A DNA stretch of 64,000 bases from an uncultured Lachnospiraceae bacterium (lineage in GTDB: Bacteria > Bacillota > Clostridia > Lachnospirales > Lachnospiraceae). The stretch spans positions 14,602-78,601 of the forward strand of contig CAJUFE010000019.1 of NCBI GenBank assembly GCA_910585635.1, in the 5' to 3' direction. This document shows, one piece after another, positions 25,401 to 33,416 of this stretch. Every line of letters begins with the position of its first letter. Positions within the stretch are counted from its first letter, which is position 1. The position numbers and the translations under genes were made by a program. A model generated the notes under the pieces. It saw only the letters and a program-made list of their open reading frames with translations. It was not told the origin of the DNA and made no database searches.

Positions 25401-25612
25401 AAATTTGGATGTGAAAAAAGCTCCATCTCACCTTGATATTAACAGGATATCATAGTTTCCAAAAAAAGGCAAGTTATATATCCCATTTTTTTACACACCG
25501 TTGATACCATCACAAATTTTTAGATTCCCTGAACTGTTACATACCATCACATTTCATCGGCCTACAAAAGACACCTCTGTGTTCTCCTGTAGGCCAGCCA
25601 CAACGTAGCCCT

Positions 25613-25741
25613 GCCCGGGCCATAGTACATTAGGGAACCCTAGCGGAACGCCGGTCCTTAGGCGCGGTCTTTCACGCGCCTTAGTACCGCTGCGTTCCGC
25701 TAGGAGCGAGAGCGCGTTCCATAATGTACTATGGCCCGGGC
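25613..25741. repeat. Large palindrome, element B copy 1
   Basis: Perfect 20-bp outer arms at 25613-25632 and 25722-25741 (GCCCGGGCCATAG...). Next inside are CCTAGCGGAACGC and GCGTTCCGCTAGG (13 bp), then GGCGCG/CGCGCC around a short loop. Its inner half (AACGCCGGTCCTT ... AGTACCGCTGCGTTC, then GGAGCGAGAGCGCG) recurs at 63845-63984. Confidence 0.9.
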
Positions 25742-25821
25742 GGGGCGGACCCGTAGCCAACCACGATCCCTATCCCATAGCGGACCCGCAGCCAACCGCG
25801 ACCCCCTTTCCCGCGGACACG

Positions 25822-25883
25822 AAAAAAGAGCCCGCTCCATCGCCCTTTCTCGTACTCTGGTCCCGACAGTGCAACGCTCTTTT
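25822..25883 (-). terminator. Probable terminator of the glgA-HD-DUF212 operon
   Basis: Minus strand: AAAAGAGC ... GCTCTTTTTT with a 44-nt internal segment, about 100 bp after the DUF212 stop. The arms are short (8 bp) but the T-run is good. Confidence 0.5.
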
Positions 25884-25983
25884 GCCTGCCGCCGCTAAAG
25901 CCGCCGCAGGCTGTCTTGTATCTGTATATCGTATCCTTTACCCTTTGTCATCCTGCGGCCGCTCCCGCCCCTTAAGGCGGCTC

Positions 25984-26448
25984 CTAGGGATAGCAGAACA
26001 GATCGATCGCCACCGCCAGCCCGATCCCTAATATGGCGCCGGCGAACACCTGCAGGGGGGTATGGCCCACATATTCCTTCAGCCGCTCCTGCAGTACCTC
26101 GCCGCTGAGCTTTAAGGGATTTTCCAGCAGGATGGAGTTTAAGAGCTTCGCCTGCTTTCCGGTCTCCCGCCGCACGCCCATGGCATCGTACATGACGATC
26201 ATCCCCAGGATAAAGCTGACCGCAAATTCAAAGGAGCCCACCCCATAACGCAGCCCTGCCGCCACGGTCAGGCCGCACACTGTAGCGGAATGGGAGCTGG
26301 GCATCCCGCCTGATCCCACCAGCCGTTCCATGTTAAAATTTTTGTTGAGTATCCAATCGATGGCTGTCTTCAATACCTGGGCCAGGGTCCAGCCGGCCAC
26401 AGCGCTCATCAATACCTGGTTTGCCAGGAGCTTTTGCCACATGTCCAT
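25984..26448 (-). CDS. Divergent PAP2 family membrane protein (DUF212, YuiD-like)
   Basis: Small membrane phosphatase-like protein of unknown substrate. 154 residues with several hydrophobic segments and the family signature GSGGMPSSHSATVCGL, resembling the PAP2 phosphatase SxxxH motif, then MYDAMGVRRETGKQA. ATG at 26448 was chosen over a TTG three bases earlier. It follows the HD protein by about 39 bp and ends the glgA operon. Confidence 0.88.
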   Translation of the reverse strand: MDMWQKLLANQVLMSAVAGWTLAQVLKTAIDWILNKNFNMERLVGSGGMPSSHSATVCGLTVAAGLRYGVGSFEFAVSFILGMIVMYDAMGVRRETGKQAKLLNSILLENPLKLSGEVLQERLKEYVGHTPLQVFAGAILGIGLAVAIDLFCYP

Positions 26449-26487
26449 CAAACGCCTACTTCCTGCTTTGCTCTTCTTTCTCTCCGC

Positions 26488-27090
26488 TCAATGGGTCTTT
26501 ACCCGCAACGGCGCTGCGGCCAGGACCTTTAAGAAGAACCTGCCGGCCAGCCAGCCTCTGAGCCCTAGAGCGGTCTCGGTCACGCTGCACACCTTATCCG
26601 TGTACATCACGGTCATGCCCGCCATGGATCTTGGCGGGATCACGGTCAGGGGCCACATATGACAGAGGATGATATCCTCCTCTGCCGGGGTAAGGGAGAA
26701 ATACCGCCTTGCGTTCACCAGCGCCGTCCGCGGGTGGGTAAATCCGTGGAAATGGTCCCCGGTCTCTCTTGCGTGGGTATGCCAATCATAAAGGAACAGG
26801 TCGTGGAGCAGGCCTGCCCTGGCCGCCTTCCGATAGTCCCAGCCAAACCTCCGGCACAAAGAGTAGCTGAGATAGGAGACCTGGATACAGTGGGCCTTAC
26901 AGCTGGTGGAGCCGTGCTGGATATACTGCTCCATGGACTGAAAGACGGGATGCTCCAGGATATCCTTTACGCATCCCACATAGTCCGGATCTGCCAGATA
27001 GCGCTCCTGCTCTCCCCACGTGGATCCGGCGGCCCAGCGGGCCGCCGTTTTCCTCATCGTGAACATCGTTCTCATCGCTGACATCTGCAT
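26488..27090 (-). CDS. HD domain phosphohydrolase
   Basis: Metal-dependent phosphohydrolase of unknown substrate. HD residues are visible in STSCKAHCIQVSYLSY (first His), AARAGLLHDLFLYDWH (HD pair) and FHGFTHPRTALVNA; a further His in ILCHMWPL. About 200 residues, no membrane helix. The start is uncertain: several in-frame ATGs cluster at 27073-27090 and none has a strong RBS; the first overlaps the glgA stop, implying coupling. Confidence 0.82.
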   Translation of the reverse strand: MQMSAMRTMFTMRKTAARWAAGSTWGEQERYLADPDYVGCVKDILEHPVFQSMEQYIQHGSTSCKAHCIQVSYLSYSLCRRFGWDYRKAARAGLLHDLFLYDWHTHARETGDHFHGFTHPRTALVNARRYFSLTPAEEDIILCHMWPLTVIPPRSMAGMTVMYTDKVCSVTETALGLRGWLAGRFFLKVLAAAPLRVKTH

Positions 27091-28535
27091 CAATACCCGA
27101 TCAGCCAGTCATACAGCTCCTGGTACTTCAGCGCGGAAGTCCTCCAGGAGAAGTCCTGTGCCATAGCGCGGTCGATGATCTTGTTCCACTCCCGCCTCTT
27201 CTCGTAGTAGATGTATTTCGCATAGCGGATGCTGTTCAGCATCTCATGGGCATTATAATTGGTAAAGGAGAAGCCGGTCCCTCTGCCCTCATACTCGTTA
27301 TAGGGCTCTACCGTATCCTTTAAGCCGCCGGTCTCCCGGACGATCGGGACGGTGCCATAGCGCAGGGCCATCAGCTGGCTCAAGCCGCAGGGCTCGAACA
27401 GGGACGGCATCAGGAACGCGTCGCAGGAAGCATAGATCCTGCGCGACAGGGGATCGGAGTAATAGATCTGGGCCGATACCCGGTCATTATATTTCCAGTC
27501 ATAGTGGCGGAACATGTTCTCGTACTTCTCATCGCCGGTGCCTAAGACCACCAGCTGCACATCCTCCTCGCAGATCTCGTCCATCACGCACTGGATCAGG
27601 TCTAAGCCCTTCTGGTCGGTCAGACGGGACACGATGCCGATCATGAACTTGTTCTCGTCCTGCCTGAGCCCTAATTCCTCCTGGAGGGCCCTCTTGTTCT
27701 TGACCTTCTCCTTGCGGAAATTCTTCGCATTATAATTCTGGACGATCCTGGGATCTGTCTCCGGGTTAAAGTCATCATAGTCGATGCCGTTCACGATCCC
27801 CCGCAGGCTGTTGGAGCGGGCCCGCATCAGGCCGTCTAAGCCTTCGCCGTAGAAGGGTACCTTGATCTCCTCCGCATAGGTATCGCTGACGGTGGTGATC
27901 GCATCTGCAAAGACGATACCGCCCTTTAGCATATTACCGTCCTTATAAGCCTCCAGCTTATCCGGGGTAAAGTAGTAGTCCGGCAGCTCGGAGAGCCGCT
28001 GGATCGTCTTCACGTCCCACACGCCCTGGAACTTTAAGTTATGGATCGTGATCACCGACTTCATGCTGGCAAAGAACTCGCCGTCGTGGAACTTATCCTT
28101 CAGATGTACAGGGATCAAGCCGGTCTGCCAGTCATGGCAGTGGACCACATCCGGCCTGAACCCGATCACCGGGAGCGCGGACAGGGACGCCTTGCAGAAG
28201 AAGGCGAACTTCTCCAGATCGTTATACCAGTCACCGTAGGGCTTCGGGCCGCAAAAATAGCTCTCATTGTCGATAAAGTAGAAGGTGATCCCCTCATACA
28301 CATACCGCAGGATCCCCACATAACGGTCCTGGCCCAGATAGTTCATATAAAAATGATCCACATACTCCAGCTGATCTCGCCACTCCTGCTTGATACAGAG
28401 ATATTTTGGGATCATGACACGCACATCAAAATAGTCCCTGTCAAAAGATTTTGGAAGGGACCCCGCCACGTCTGCCAGACCGCCCGTCTTGATAAAGGGT
28501 ACGGCTTCAGATGCCACAAACAGTATCTTTTTCAT
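27090..28535 (-). CDS. glgA: Glycogen synthase (ADP-glucose)
   Basis: GT5 enzyme extending alpha-1,4-glucan with ADP-glucose. N-terminal KTGGLADV (residues 16-23) binds the donor; the C-terminal Rossmann domain has SRLTDQKGLDLI and MPSLFEPCGLSQLMALRYGTVPIVRETGGL. 481 residues from the ATG at 28535 with GAGGAGG upstream. The rest of the glg genes are not in this window. Confidence 0.96.
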   Translation of the reverse strand: MKKILFVASEAVPFIKTGGLADVAGSLPKSFDRDYFDVRVMIPKYLCIKQEWRDQLEYVDHFYMNYLGQDRYVGILRYVYEGITFYFIDNESYFCGPKPYGDWYNDLEKFAFFCKASLSALPVIGFRPDVVHCHDWQTGLIPVHLKDKFHDGEFFASMKSVITIHNLKFQGVWDVKTIQRLSELPDYYFTPDKLEAYKDGNMLKGGIVFADAITTVSDTYAEEIKVPFYGEGLDGLMRARSNSLRGIVNGIDYDDFNPETDPRIVQNYNAKNFRKEKVKNKRALQEELGLRQDENKFMIGIVSRLTDQKGLDLIQCVMDEICEEDVQLVVLGTGDEKYENMFRHYDWKYNDRVSAQIYYSDPLSRRIYASCDAFLMPSLFEPCGLSQLMALRYGTVPIVRETGGLKDTVEPYNEYEGRGTGFSFTNYNAHEMLNSIRYAKYIYYEKRREWNKIIDRAMAQDFSWRTSALKYQELYDWLIGY

Positions 28536-28875
28536 CAGAAAACCTCCTCGCCACACTTTGGTAACAAAATTGATAGGTATAGTATACAATACTTTTGCCT
28601 TTTTAGGAAGCACATTCTCAAGAATTTTGCGGATCTTTCGCTGTTTTTCCCGACCTTTTACGGCTTTTTCGGATACAAAAAACAGGCGGTGGAAAGATCT
28701 TCGGCAAAGTGGGCAAAGGCCGTTATGGATGAGCGCTCTCTCCTCTGCGGCGGACCGGCCGCTCCATGGGGGCGCGGGCGGGATCGCCCGATGCACCCTG
28801 CGGCATATCGCCAGCGGTGGGTCGGCCGCTCCATGGACGCACAGGTCTCCCGGCGGCAGGGTCAGGGGGATCCCA
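28536..28875. other. Intergenic region between spo0A and glgA
   Basis: 340 bp without a gene. The spo0A side is GC-rich and contains a 14-bp direct repeat CGGCCGCTCCATGG at 28756-28769 and 28823-28836. The glgA side is AT-rich with a possible -10 TATACT about 45 bp before the start, without a clear -35. No convincing spo0A terminator was seen. Confidence 0.6.
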
Positions 28876-29679
28876 TCACATCCGCTTATAATCCAGCCGG
28901 ATCTTGTCCGCGATCAGCGCGATGAACTCCGAGTTCGTGGGCTTTCCCCTGCCGGTGCTGACCGTATATCCGAAAAGCTCGTTCAGGGTCTCCAGATGTC
29001 CCCGGCTCCAGGCCACCTCGATGGCATGCCGGATGGCTCTCTCCACGCGGCTTGCCGTGGTCTGATGCTTTTTTGCGATCGCCGGGTATAAGATCTTCGT
29101 CACGGAGGACAGCATCTCATGGTCCTCCACGGACAGGATGATGGCATCCCGCAGATACTGATATCCCTTGATATGCGCGGGGATCCCGATCTCATGCAGC
29201 ATGTGGGTTACATCATTCTCCAAGTTCTGCTCCATATATTCCTCTTTATCTACATAAGGCTTTACCGTACGCTTTTCTGCCCTGTCCTTAGACCGCTCTT
29301 TGATCCGTCCCACTCTTTTGACCTTGTCTACGATCACATCTCTGGAGAAGGGCTTCATGATATAATAATTGGCTCCCACCCGGAACGCGTCTGCCGTCAC
29401 ATTTTCGCTACCAGCAGCCGTTACCATGATAAAAGCCGGCATCTTCTTGAGTGTATTATCCTTTCTCACTTTCTCCATCACAGATATCCCGTCCAAGCGC
29501 GGCATGATCACATCCAACAGCACTACATCCGGGGTCGTCTTGACGATCATATTGTATGCGTCTTCGCCATTTTCCGCTTTCCCTACTACAGAAAAGCCTT
29601 TCTCTGATTCCAAGATCTCCTGTAATTTCCCCAAAGTCTGCGGATTATCATCTGCGATCGCGATATTTAAGTCTCCCAT
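28876..29679 (-). CDS. spo0A: Sporulation master regulator Spo0A
   Basis: Phosphorelay response regulator that commits the cell to sporulation. Receiver domain with acidic pocket D10-D11, phosphoacceptor D56, T86 and K108. C-terminal DNA-binding domain with the highly conserved recognition helix HQTTASRVERAIRHAIEVAW. 267 residues. RBS AAGGAGGAG precedes the ATG. The usual upstream partner spoIVB is absent; instead a large membrane protein gene ends about 310 bp upstream. Confidence 0.97.
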   Translation of the reverse strand: MGDLNIAIADDNPQTLGKLQEILESEKGFSVVGKAENGEDAYNMIVKTTPDVVLLDVIMPRLDGISVMEKVRKDNTLKKMPAFIMVTAAGSENVTADAFRVGANYYIMKPFSRDVIVDKVKRVGRIKERSKDRAEKRTVKPYVDKEEYMEQNLENDVTHMLHEIGIPAHIKGYQYLRDAIILSVEDHEMLSSVTKILYPAIAKKHQTTASRVERAIRHAIEVAWSRGHLETLNELFGYTVSTGRGKPTNSEFIALIADKIRLDYKRM

Positions 29680-29724
29680 ACACCACTCCTCCTTGATCTT
29701 TTACACTATCACTTAACATTAGTG

Positions 29725-29754
29725 ATTATAGCCGATCCAAAATCTGACTCGCAA
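29725..29754 (-). promoter_or_regulatory. Probable sigma-A promoter of spo0A
   Basis: Minus strand: TTGCGA (29754-29749), 18-bp spacer, TATAAT (29730-29725), about 45 bp before the start codon. A TTTGTCGGA resembling a 0A box lies about 25 bp upstream (about 29773-29781). No sigma-H promoter was recognised. Confidence 0.55.
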
Positions 29755-29906
29755 TGGTATTCCATCGCAGGATCCGACAAAGGAATGGGGGTTTTCCCAG
29801 CATAGCTCCGGCGCTGTAGGCCCTTGTCCTCTTCTATTTTTGATCGATCTGCCCCTTGCCTCTAAATTTTATCTCTATTCTTTGTCCAAAAAGCCGATAC
29901 GCGGAC

Positions 29907-29954
29907 AAAAAGCTGCCGCGCGGCGATCTTGGTCTTCGCCAGCGCGGCAGCTTT
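29907..29954 (-). terminator. Strong intrinsic terminator
   Basis: AAAGCTGCCGCGC with its 13-bp complement GCGCGGCAGCTTT around a 20-nt loop; ends in CTTTTTG on the minus strand. It terminates the large membrane protein gene (stop at 29991) and insulates spo0A. Confidence 0.85.
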
Positions 29955-29990
29955 CCTGTCGCCGTATCCTTTTATGGGCTATACCCGCCG

Positions 29991-32618
29991 TCAGTCCTCT
30001 TTCACGATATAACCTCGGTCAAATGCCTCCAGCTGCGCATCTGCCTCCGGCCCCGGCTCCCCCTCCAGATCCACATCGGCCAGGATGTTCCCATCCTCTA
30101 TCAAAAGATCCGTCAGGATACCGGCCCGGATACACTCCCGCAGCAGCCCAAAACCCTGATACGCTTCTGCCATATAGCCCGCCTCTACATACACATACTC
30201 GGTCTTTGCATACGCCATATAGGCCTTAAAGGCTCCCACATCCTCCACCAGATACTCATTCCCGCTGGAGCTGCTGATATCGGTGTAGGACTGGACATTG
30301 CATGGGAAGGAGAGCACCTCCAGATGCTCGCCAAAGGCGATCGCCCGGTTCTCCCGGTCCGCCCCCAGGACTGCCCAGATCTGCTCATTCCCCTTCTCCG
30401 CCATCGACTTATAAGCCTCCTCTTCATGGTCCCAGACCGCCGGCCCGGACAGGGAGAAGGGGGTCAGGCCCACGGACCAGGACAGGTTAGAGAGGGACAC
30501 CATCAGGCTGTTGAACAGGGTCAGCAAAAGGAGCAGGGCAGCGATCTGGCGCCGGAACCTTTTTCCCGTCCCCTGTACCCCTGCCCGCCATCCCAGCCTG
30601 GCGATCATGGCACAGCCGGATACGACTGTCAGGGTATAGAAGAGGATGAAATAATTCCCGTCCACCTGCTTTAAACTGTAGATGCTGTAGACGCTGGCCA
30701 GACCCAGGACGATCAGGAGGCTGCGCCCGTACCAGAGCAGGTCCCGCTGGACGGCCATGCCATCTCCAGGACCAGTCCTTTCCGGATCCGTCTCGGACCT
30801 ATCTATCCTGCTCATTTTTGCTCCGGACCCATCTGTCCTGACCTGGCCTGCTCCGGGCCTATCTGCCCTGCTCAGCCTTGCTCTAAACCTATCTGTCCTG
30901 ACCTGGCCTGCTCCGGGTCCATCTGTCCTTTCCTGACCGGTCCCCTCTCTCCTCGTCCTCCATCCCCGGTCCGGCAGGGATGTGAGCCACAGCAGACCGA
31001 AGAACACCACCGTGAGCGAGCACCAGGAGATCAGGACCCGGCTCATGTCCTGGGCCTCTGGCAGGATGAACACGCCCCAGAGCCGTTCGGCCAGCTGCAA
31101 AAGTTCCTCTGTGAAGGTAGGCTTGGCACCGTAGTCCGGCAGGTCCCAGACCAGGAAGGGATAGCGGATCTCGCAGCCCAGTTTCTGGAAGATCCCGGAA
31201 AATATGGAGGTGACCGGGACCCCCACGAACAGATAGGTGCGGTACCAGATCAGGCCTAATGCCGCCGCCGGGAGACATACAGATGCCCATGTCCTCCACC
31301 GGGGCCAGGCCCCGGACCAGGACCGTGAGTGCCGCTCAGGCCGATCTACCCCGTTCCACCGCCCGGCGTGATCTGCCCCGTTCCACTGCCCGGCGCGATC
31401 CTCCCGGATCCATATCCACGCAAGATACAGGACGCTCACGCCAAAAACAGCCGTGGAAAAGACCACCGCCGTCGGCTTCATGGTCCAGGAGAGGAACAAG
31501 GCTCCCAGGCTCACCGGCAGCCTGGAGGGTCTCCTGTCCTTCAGGAAATGCACCATATACAGGACGATGAGCAGCTGGAGGAGCAAGGTGATATTGTCCG
31601 TTTTTCCCGAGATCCCCATGTTCATGATCCCCGGGATCCCGGACAGGAGGAAGGGGACCAGACGGGCATAGCCCGGCTCCATATACTGCCTGGCGATGCG
31701 GTAGGCGGTATACAGGACCAGGGCGGTGACCCACAGGTTGAAGGCCTGCAGGAAGCTGTGGGAGGGCAGGTCACATAAAGGCAGGGTCAGGACCTCCCAC
31801 CCCTTAGGATAGGTGTAGACCAGGCTGACGGTCCCCATGTTCTCGTAGATCCCCCGGGGACCATTGTCCAGCATATATTCGGACCGGACTAGATACCACA
31901 AGGTATCGTGGTCCAGGGAGATCGCCATGCGTCCGGCCTGAAGGAGGAACATCAGCAGGATGAAAGCCAGCATGAGCCGGCCCGCACATCGCCGCAGGAA
32001 GGCGGTCCTATCCTGGCGCTGCCATGCCCTTGCACCTGACAGCGGATGTTCTTCCCCGCCAAAGAGCCTGGCAGCCACCCTCCGCATACCTGGGCTCAAG
32101 CCGTCTGCCTGGCGGCTGATCTTCACGGCAAAGAGCACGGCCATGACCAGTCCAGACAGGACCGCCACCAGGCGCAGGATGGGGATCGCCCCGATCCCCG
32201 CGGCAGACAGCAGCGCGTACAGCGTGATGATCCCGGAAGCGCCCAGGAGAAAGTCCGCCCCATAGCCTGCTCCCTCCGGCGCCTCTAAGCGGAAGATATC
32301 ATGCCGCAGCAGATAGCCTGCTCCGCAGATATAGGCCAGATATAGGCCGGCGGCCGCCATGGGCAGGAGGGCCCCATGGCACCACAAAAAGAAGCCTCCG
32401 ATCAACCCCACCGCCGCCAGCTTCCAACCTGTCCTTTTGCCTGTACAAAGGCTTAGGGCCAACAGCAGGTACACCACCGCCAGCTCCGCTGCCATGGCCC
32501 GGTACGCTGGCGTGGAGACGGCCCAGGCGTAAACGCCCCGCAACACCAGCCTGTCCACACACAGGACCATGAGACCGGCCATGACCAGGGTCAGGGCTAC
32601 GGCTCGCCAATTTTTCAT
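29991..32618 (-). CDS. Large polytopic membrane protein, possible GT-C glycosyltransferase
   Basis: Not firmly recognised. 875 residues with a dozen or more hydrophobic segments and a C-terminal soluble domain of about 140 residues, a layout seen in GT-C type glycosyltransferases that use lipid-linked sugars; no diagnostic acidic loop was confirmed. Two hydrophilic repeat insertions sit in presumed loops: about 406-426 (NGADHAGRWNGV-like nonapeptides) and about 565-615 (five decapeptides such as DGPGAGQVRT). The ATG at 32618 follows AAAGGAAAG; an earlier in-frame ATG lies inside the tmk gene. It ends at a strong terminator. Confidence 0.75.
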   Translation of the reverse strand: MKNWRAVALTLVMAGLMVLCVDRLVLRGVYAWAVSTPAYRAMAAELAVVYLLLALSLCTGKRTGWKLAAVGLIGGFFLWCHGALLPMAAAGLYLAYICGAGYLLRHDIFRLEAPEGAGYGADFLLGASGIITLYALLSAAGIGAIPILRLVAVLSGLVMAVLFAVKISRQADGLSPGMRRVAARLFGGEEHPLSGARAWQRQDRTAFLRRCAGRLMLAFILLMFLLQAGRMAISLDHDTLWYLVRSEYMLDNGPRGIYENMGTVSLVYTYPKGWEVLTLPLCDLPSHSFLQAFNLWVTALVLYTAYRIARQYMEPGYARLVPFLLSGIPGIMNMGISGKTDNITLLLQLLIVLYMVHFLKDRRPSRLPVSLGALFLSWTMKPTAVVFSTAVFGVSVLYLAWIWIREDRAGQWNGADHAGRWNGVDRPERHSRSWSGAWPRWRTWASVCLPAAALGLIWYRTYLFVGVPVTSIFSGIFQKLGCEIRYPFLVWDLPDYGAKPTFTEELLQLAERLWGVFILPEAQDMSRVLISWCSLTVVFFGLLWLTSLPDRGWRTRREGTGQERTDGPGAGQVRTDRFRARLSRADRPGAGQVRTDGSGAKMSRIDRSETDPERTGPGDGMAVQRDLLWYGRSLLIVLGLASVYSIYSLKQVDGNYFILFYTLTVVSGCAMIARLGWRAGVQGTGKRFRRQIAALLLLLTLFNSLMVSLSNLSWSVGLTPFSLSGPAVWDHEEEAYKSMAEKGNEQIWAVLGADRENRAIAFGEHLEVLSFPCNVQSYTDISSSSGNEYLVEDVGAFKAYMAYAKTEYVYVEAGYMAEAYQGFGLLRECIRAGILTDLLIEDGNILADVDLEGEPGPEADAQLEAFDRGYIVKED
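30774..30923. repeat. 30-bp coding tandem repeat, five units
   Basis: Units at 30774, 30804, 30834, 30864 and 30894 encode decapeptides beginning with Asp (DGPGAGQVRT, DRFRARLSRA, DRPGAGQVRT, DGSGAKMSRI, DRSETDPERT). Same unit length as the hemZ repeat. Confidence 0.88.
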
Positions 32619-32661
32619 CGCTTTCTTTCCTTTCCAGATACCCGGTCTGGGCATGTGTATT

Positions 32662-33282
32662 TTAAAAAAACGCCTGGAGCTTTTCCCAGACCGCCTCTGC
32701 CACCACATCTACAGGGCGTGTCCCATCCACCCAAAGGATCGTCTCTGTATCCTTCGTCCGTTCAAAGGCTTCCAGATATCGTTCCCGCACAGCCTCCAGC
32801 CTGGACTGCTCCTCGAAAAGCTCCCGGCTGGCCCGTCCCTTTACGATCCGCTCGATCGCCATCTTTGGGGGGACATCGATAAAGACCGTGGCCGTGGGCC
32901 GCAGGATCTTCCTGCTCTCCTCATTCGCCTGGATCACCCAGTCCATGGGCATATCCACACTCTGATAGGCATAGGAGGAAAAATAATACCGATCTGTGAG
33001 CACTGTGGTCCCAGCCTCCACCTTCATCCGGATCCCGTCCACATCATTTAGGAGGTGGTCCAGGCGGTCCGCTACAAAAAGGGCGGCGATCACCTTCGGA
33101 TCCATCTTGATCCTCCCTGTCAGGACCTGTCGGATCATGGCCCCGATCGGGGACGCGGTAGGCTCCATGGTCGTATAGACCGGGACGCCTTCTCTTTTCA
33201 GCCGCTCTGCCAACAGCATAAGCTGTGTGCTCTTCCCGCTCCCATCGATCCCTTCAAAGGCCAGCAGCCTCCCTTTCTTCAT
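32662..33282 (-). CDS. tmk: Thymidylate kinase family protein
   Basis: Phosphorylates dTMP to dTDP. P-loop FEGIDGSGKSTQ at residues 9-20, DRYYFSSYAYQ (the DRY motif with substrate-binding residues), and an Arg-rich LID region (RIVKGRASRELFEEQSRLE). 206 residues from the ATG at 33282 (AAGGA 6 nt upstream); another ATG ten codons earlier is possible. It lies between the deacetylase-like gene and the membrane protein gene, away from holB where tmk is often found, so a second tmk elsewhere cannot be excluded. Confidence 0.85.
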   Translation of the reverse strand: MKKGRLLAFEGIDGSGKSTQLMLLAERLKREGVPVYTTMEPTASPIGAMIRQVLTGRIKMDPKVIAALFVADRLDHLLNDVDGIRMKVEAGTTVLTDRYYFSSYAYQSVDMPMDWVIQANEESRKILRPTATVFIDVPPKMAIERIVKGRASRELFEEQSRLEAVRERYLEAFERTKDTETILWVDGTRPVDVVAEAVWEKLQAFF

Positions 33283-33416
33283 CTCGGTCCTTTTTTGTAT
33301 CCCGTCTTTCATTGTTTTTAACCTCTTCCGTATCATTGACTTCCATCTTATCCTATCATGATCCCCAGGCTCTGACAAGGGTGCAGGGCAAAGTCTGGAG
33401 GTGCGGCTAAAGCTGC

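Larger units (their letters stand above)
25243..25983. other. Gene-free block of palindromes downstream of element A
   Basis: No credible gene in about 740 bp. Contents: an AT-rich spacer, the 50-bp module, a 130-bp palindrome (25613-25741), a small hairpin GGCCTACA/TGTAGGCC (25559-25595), a direct repeat of GCGGACCC-AGCCAACC (25744 and 25780), and a probable terminator for the glgA operon. Confidence 0.8.

Noticed and set aside
25900..25925. GC-rich hairpin GCCTGC/GCAGGC as terminator
   Set aside because: Only the outer six bases pair well and no T-run follows on either strand; the structure at 25822-25883 is the better terminator candidate.
28556..28796. N-terminal extension of glgA to 28796
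   Set aside because: The extension is unlike GlgA, and GAGGAGG sits just before the ATG at 28535 that begins the canonical MKKILFVASEAVPF.
28041..28925. 294-residue plus-strand reading frame
   Set aside because: Antisense to glgA and the intergenic region; no RBS or recognisable motif.
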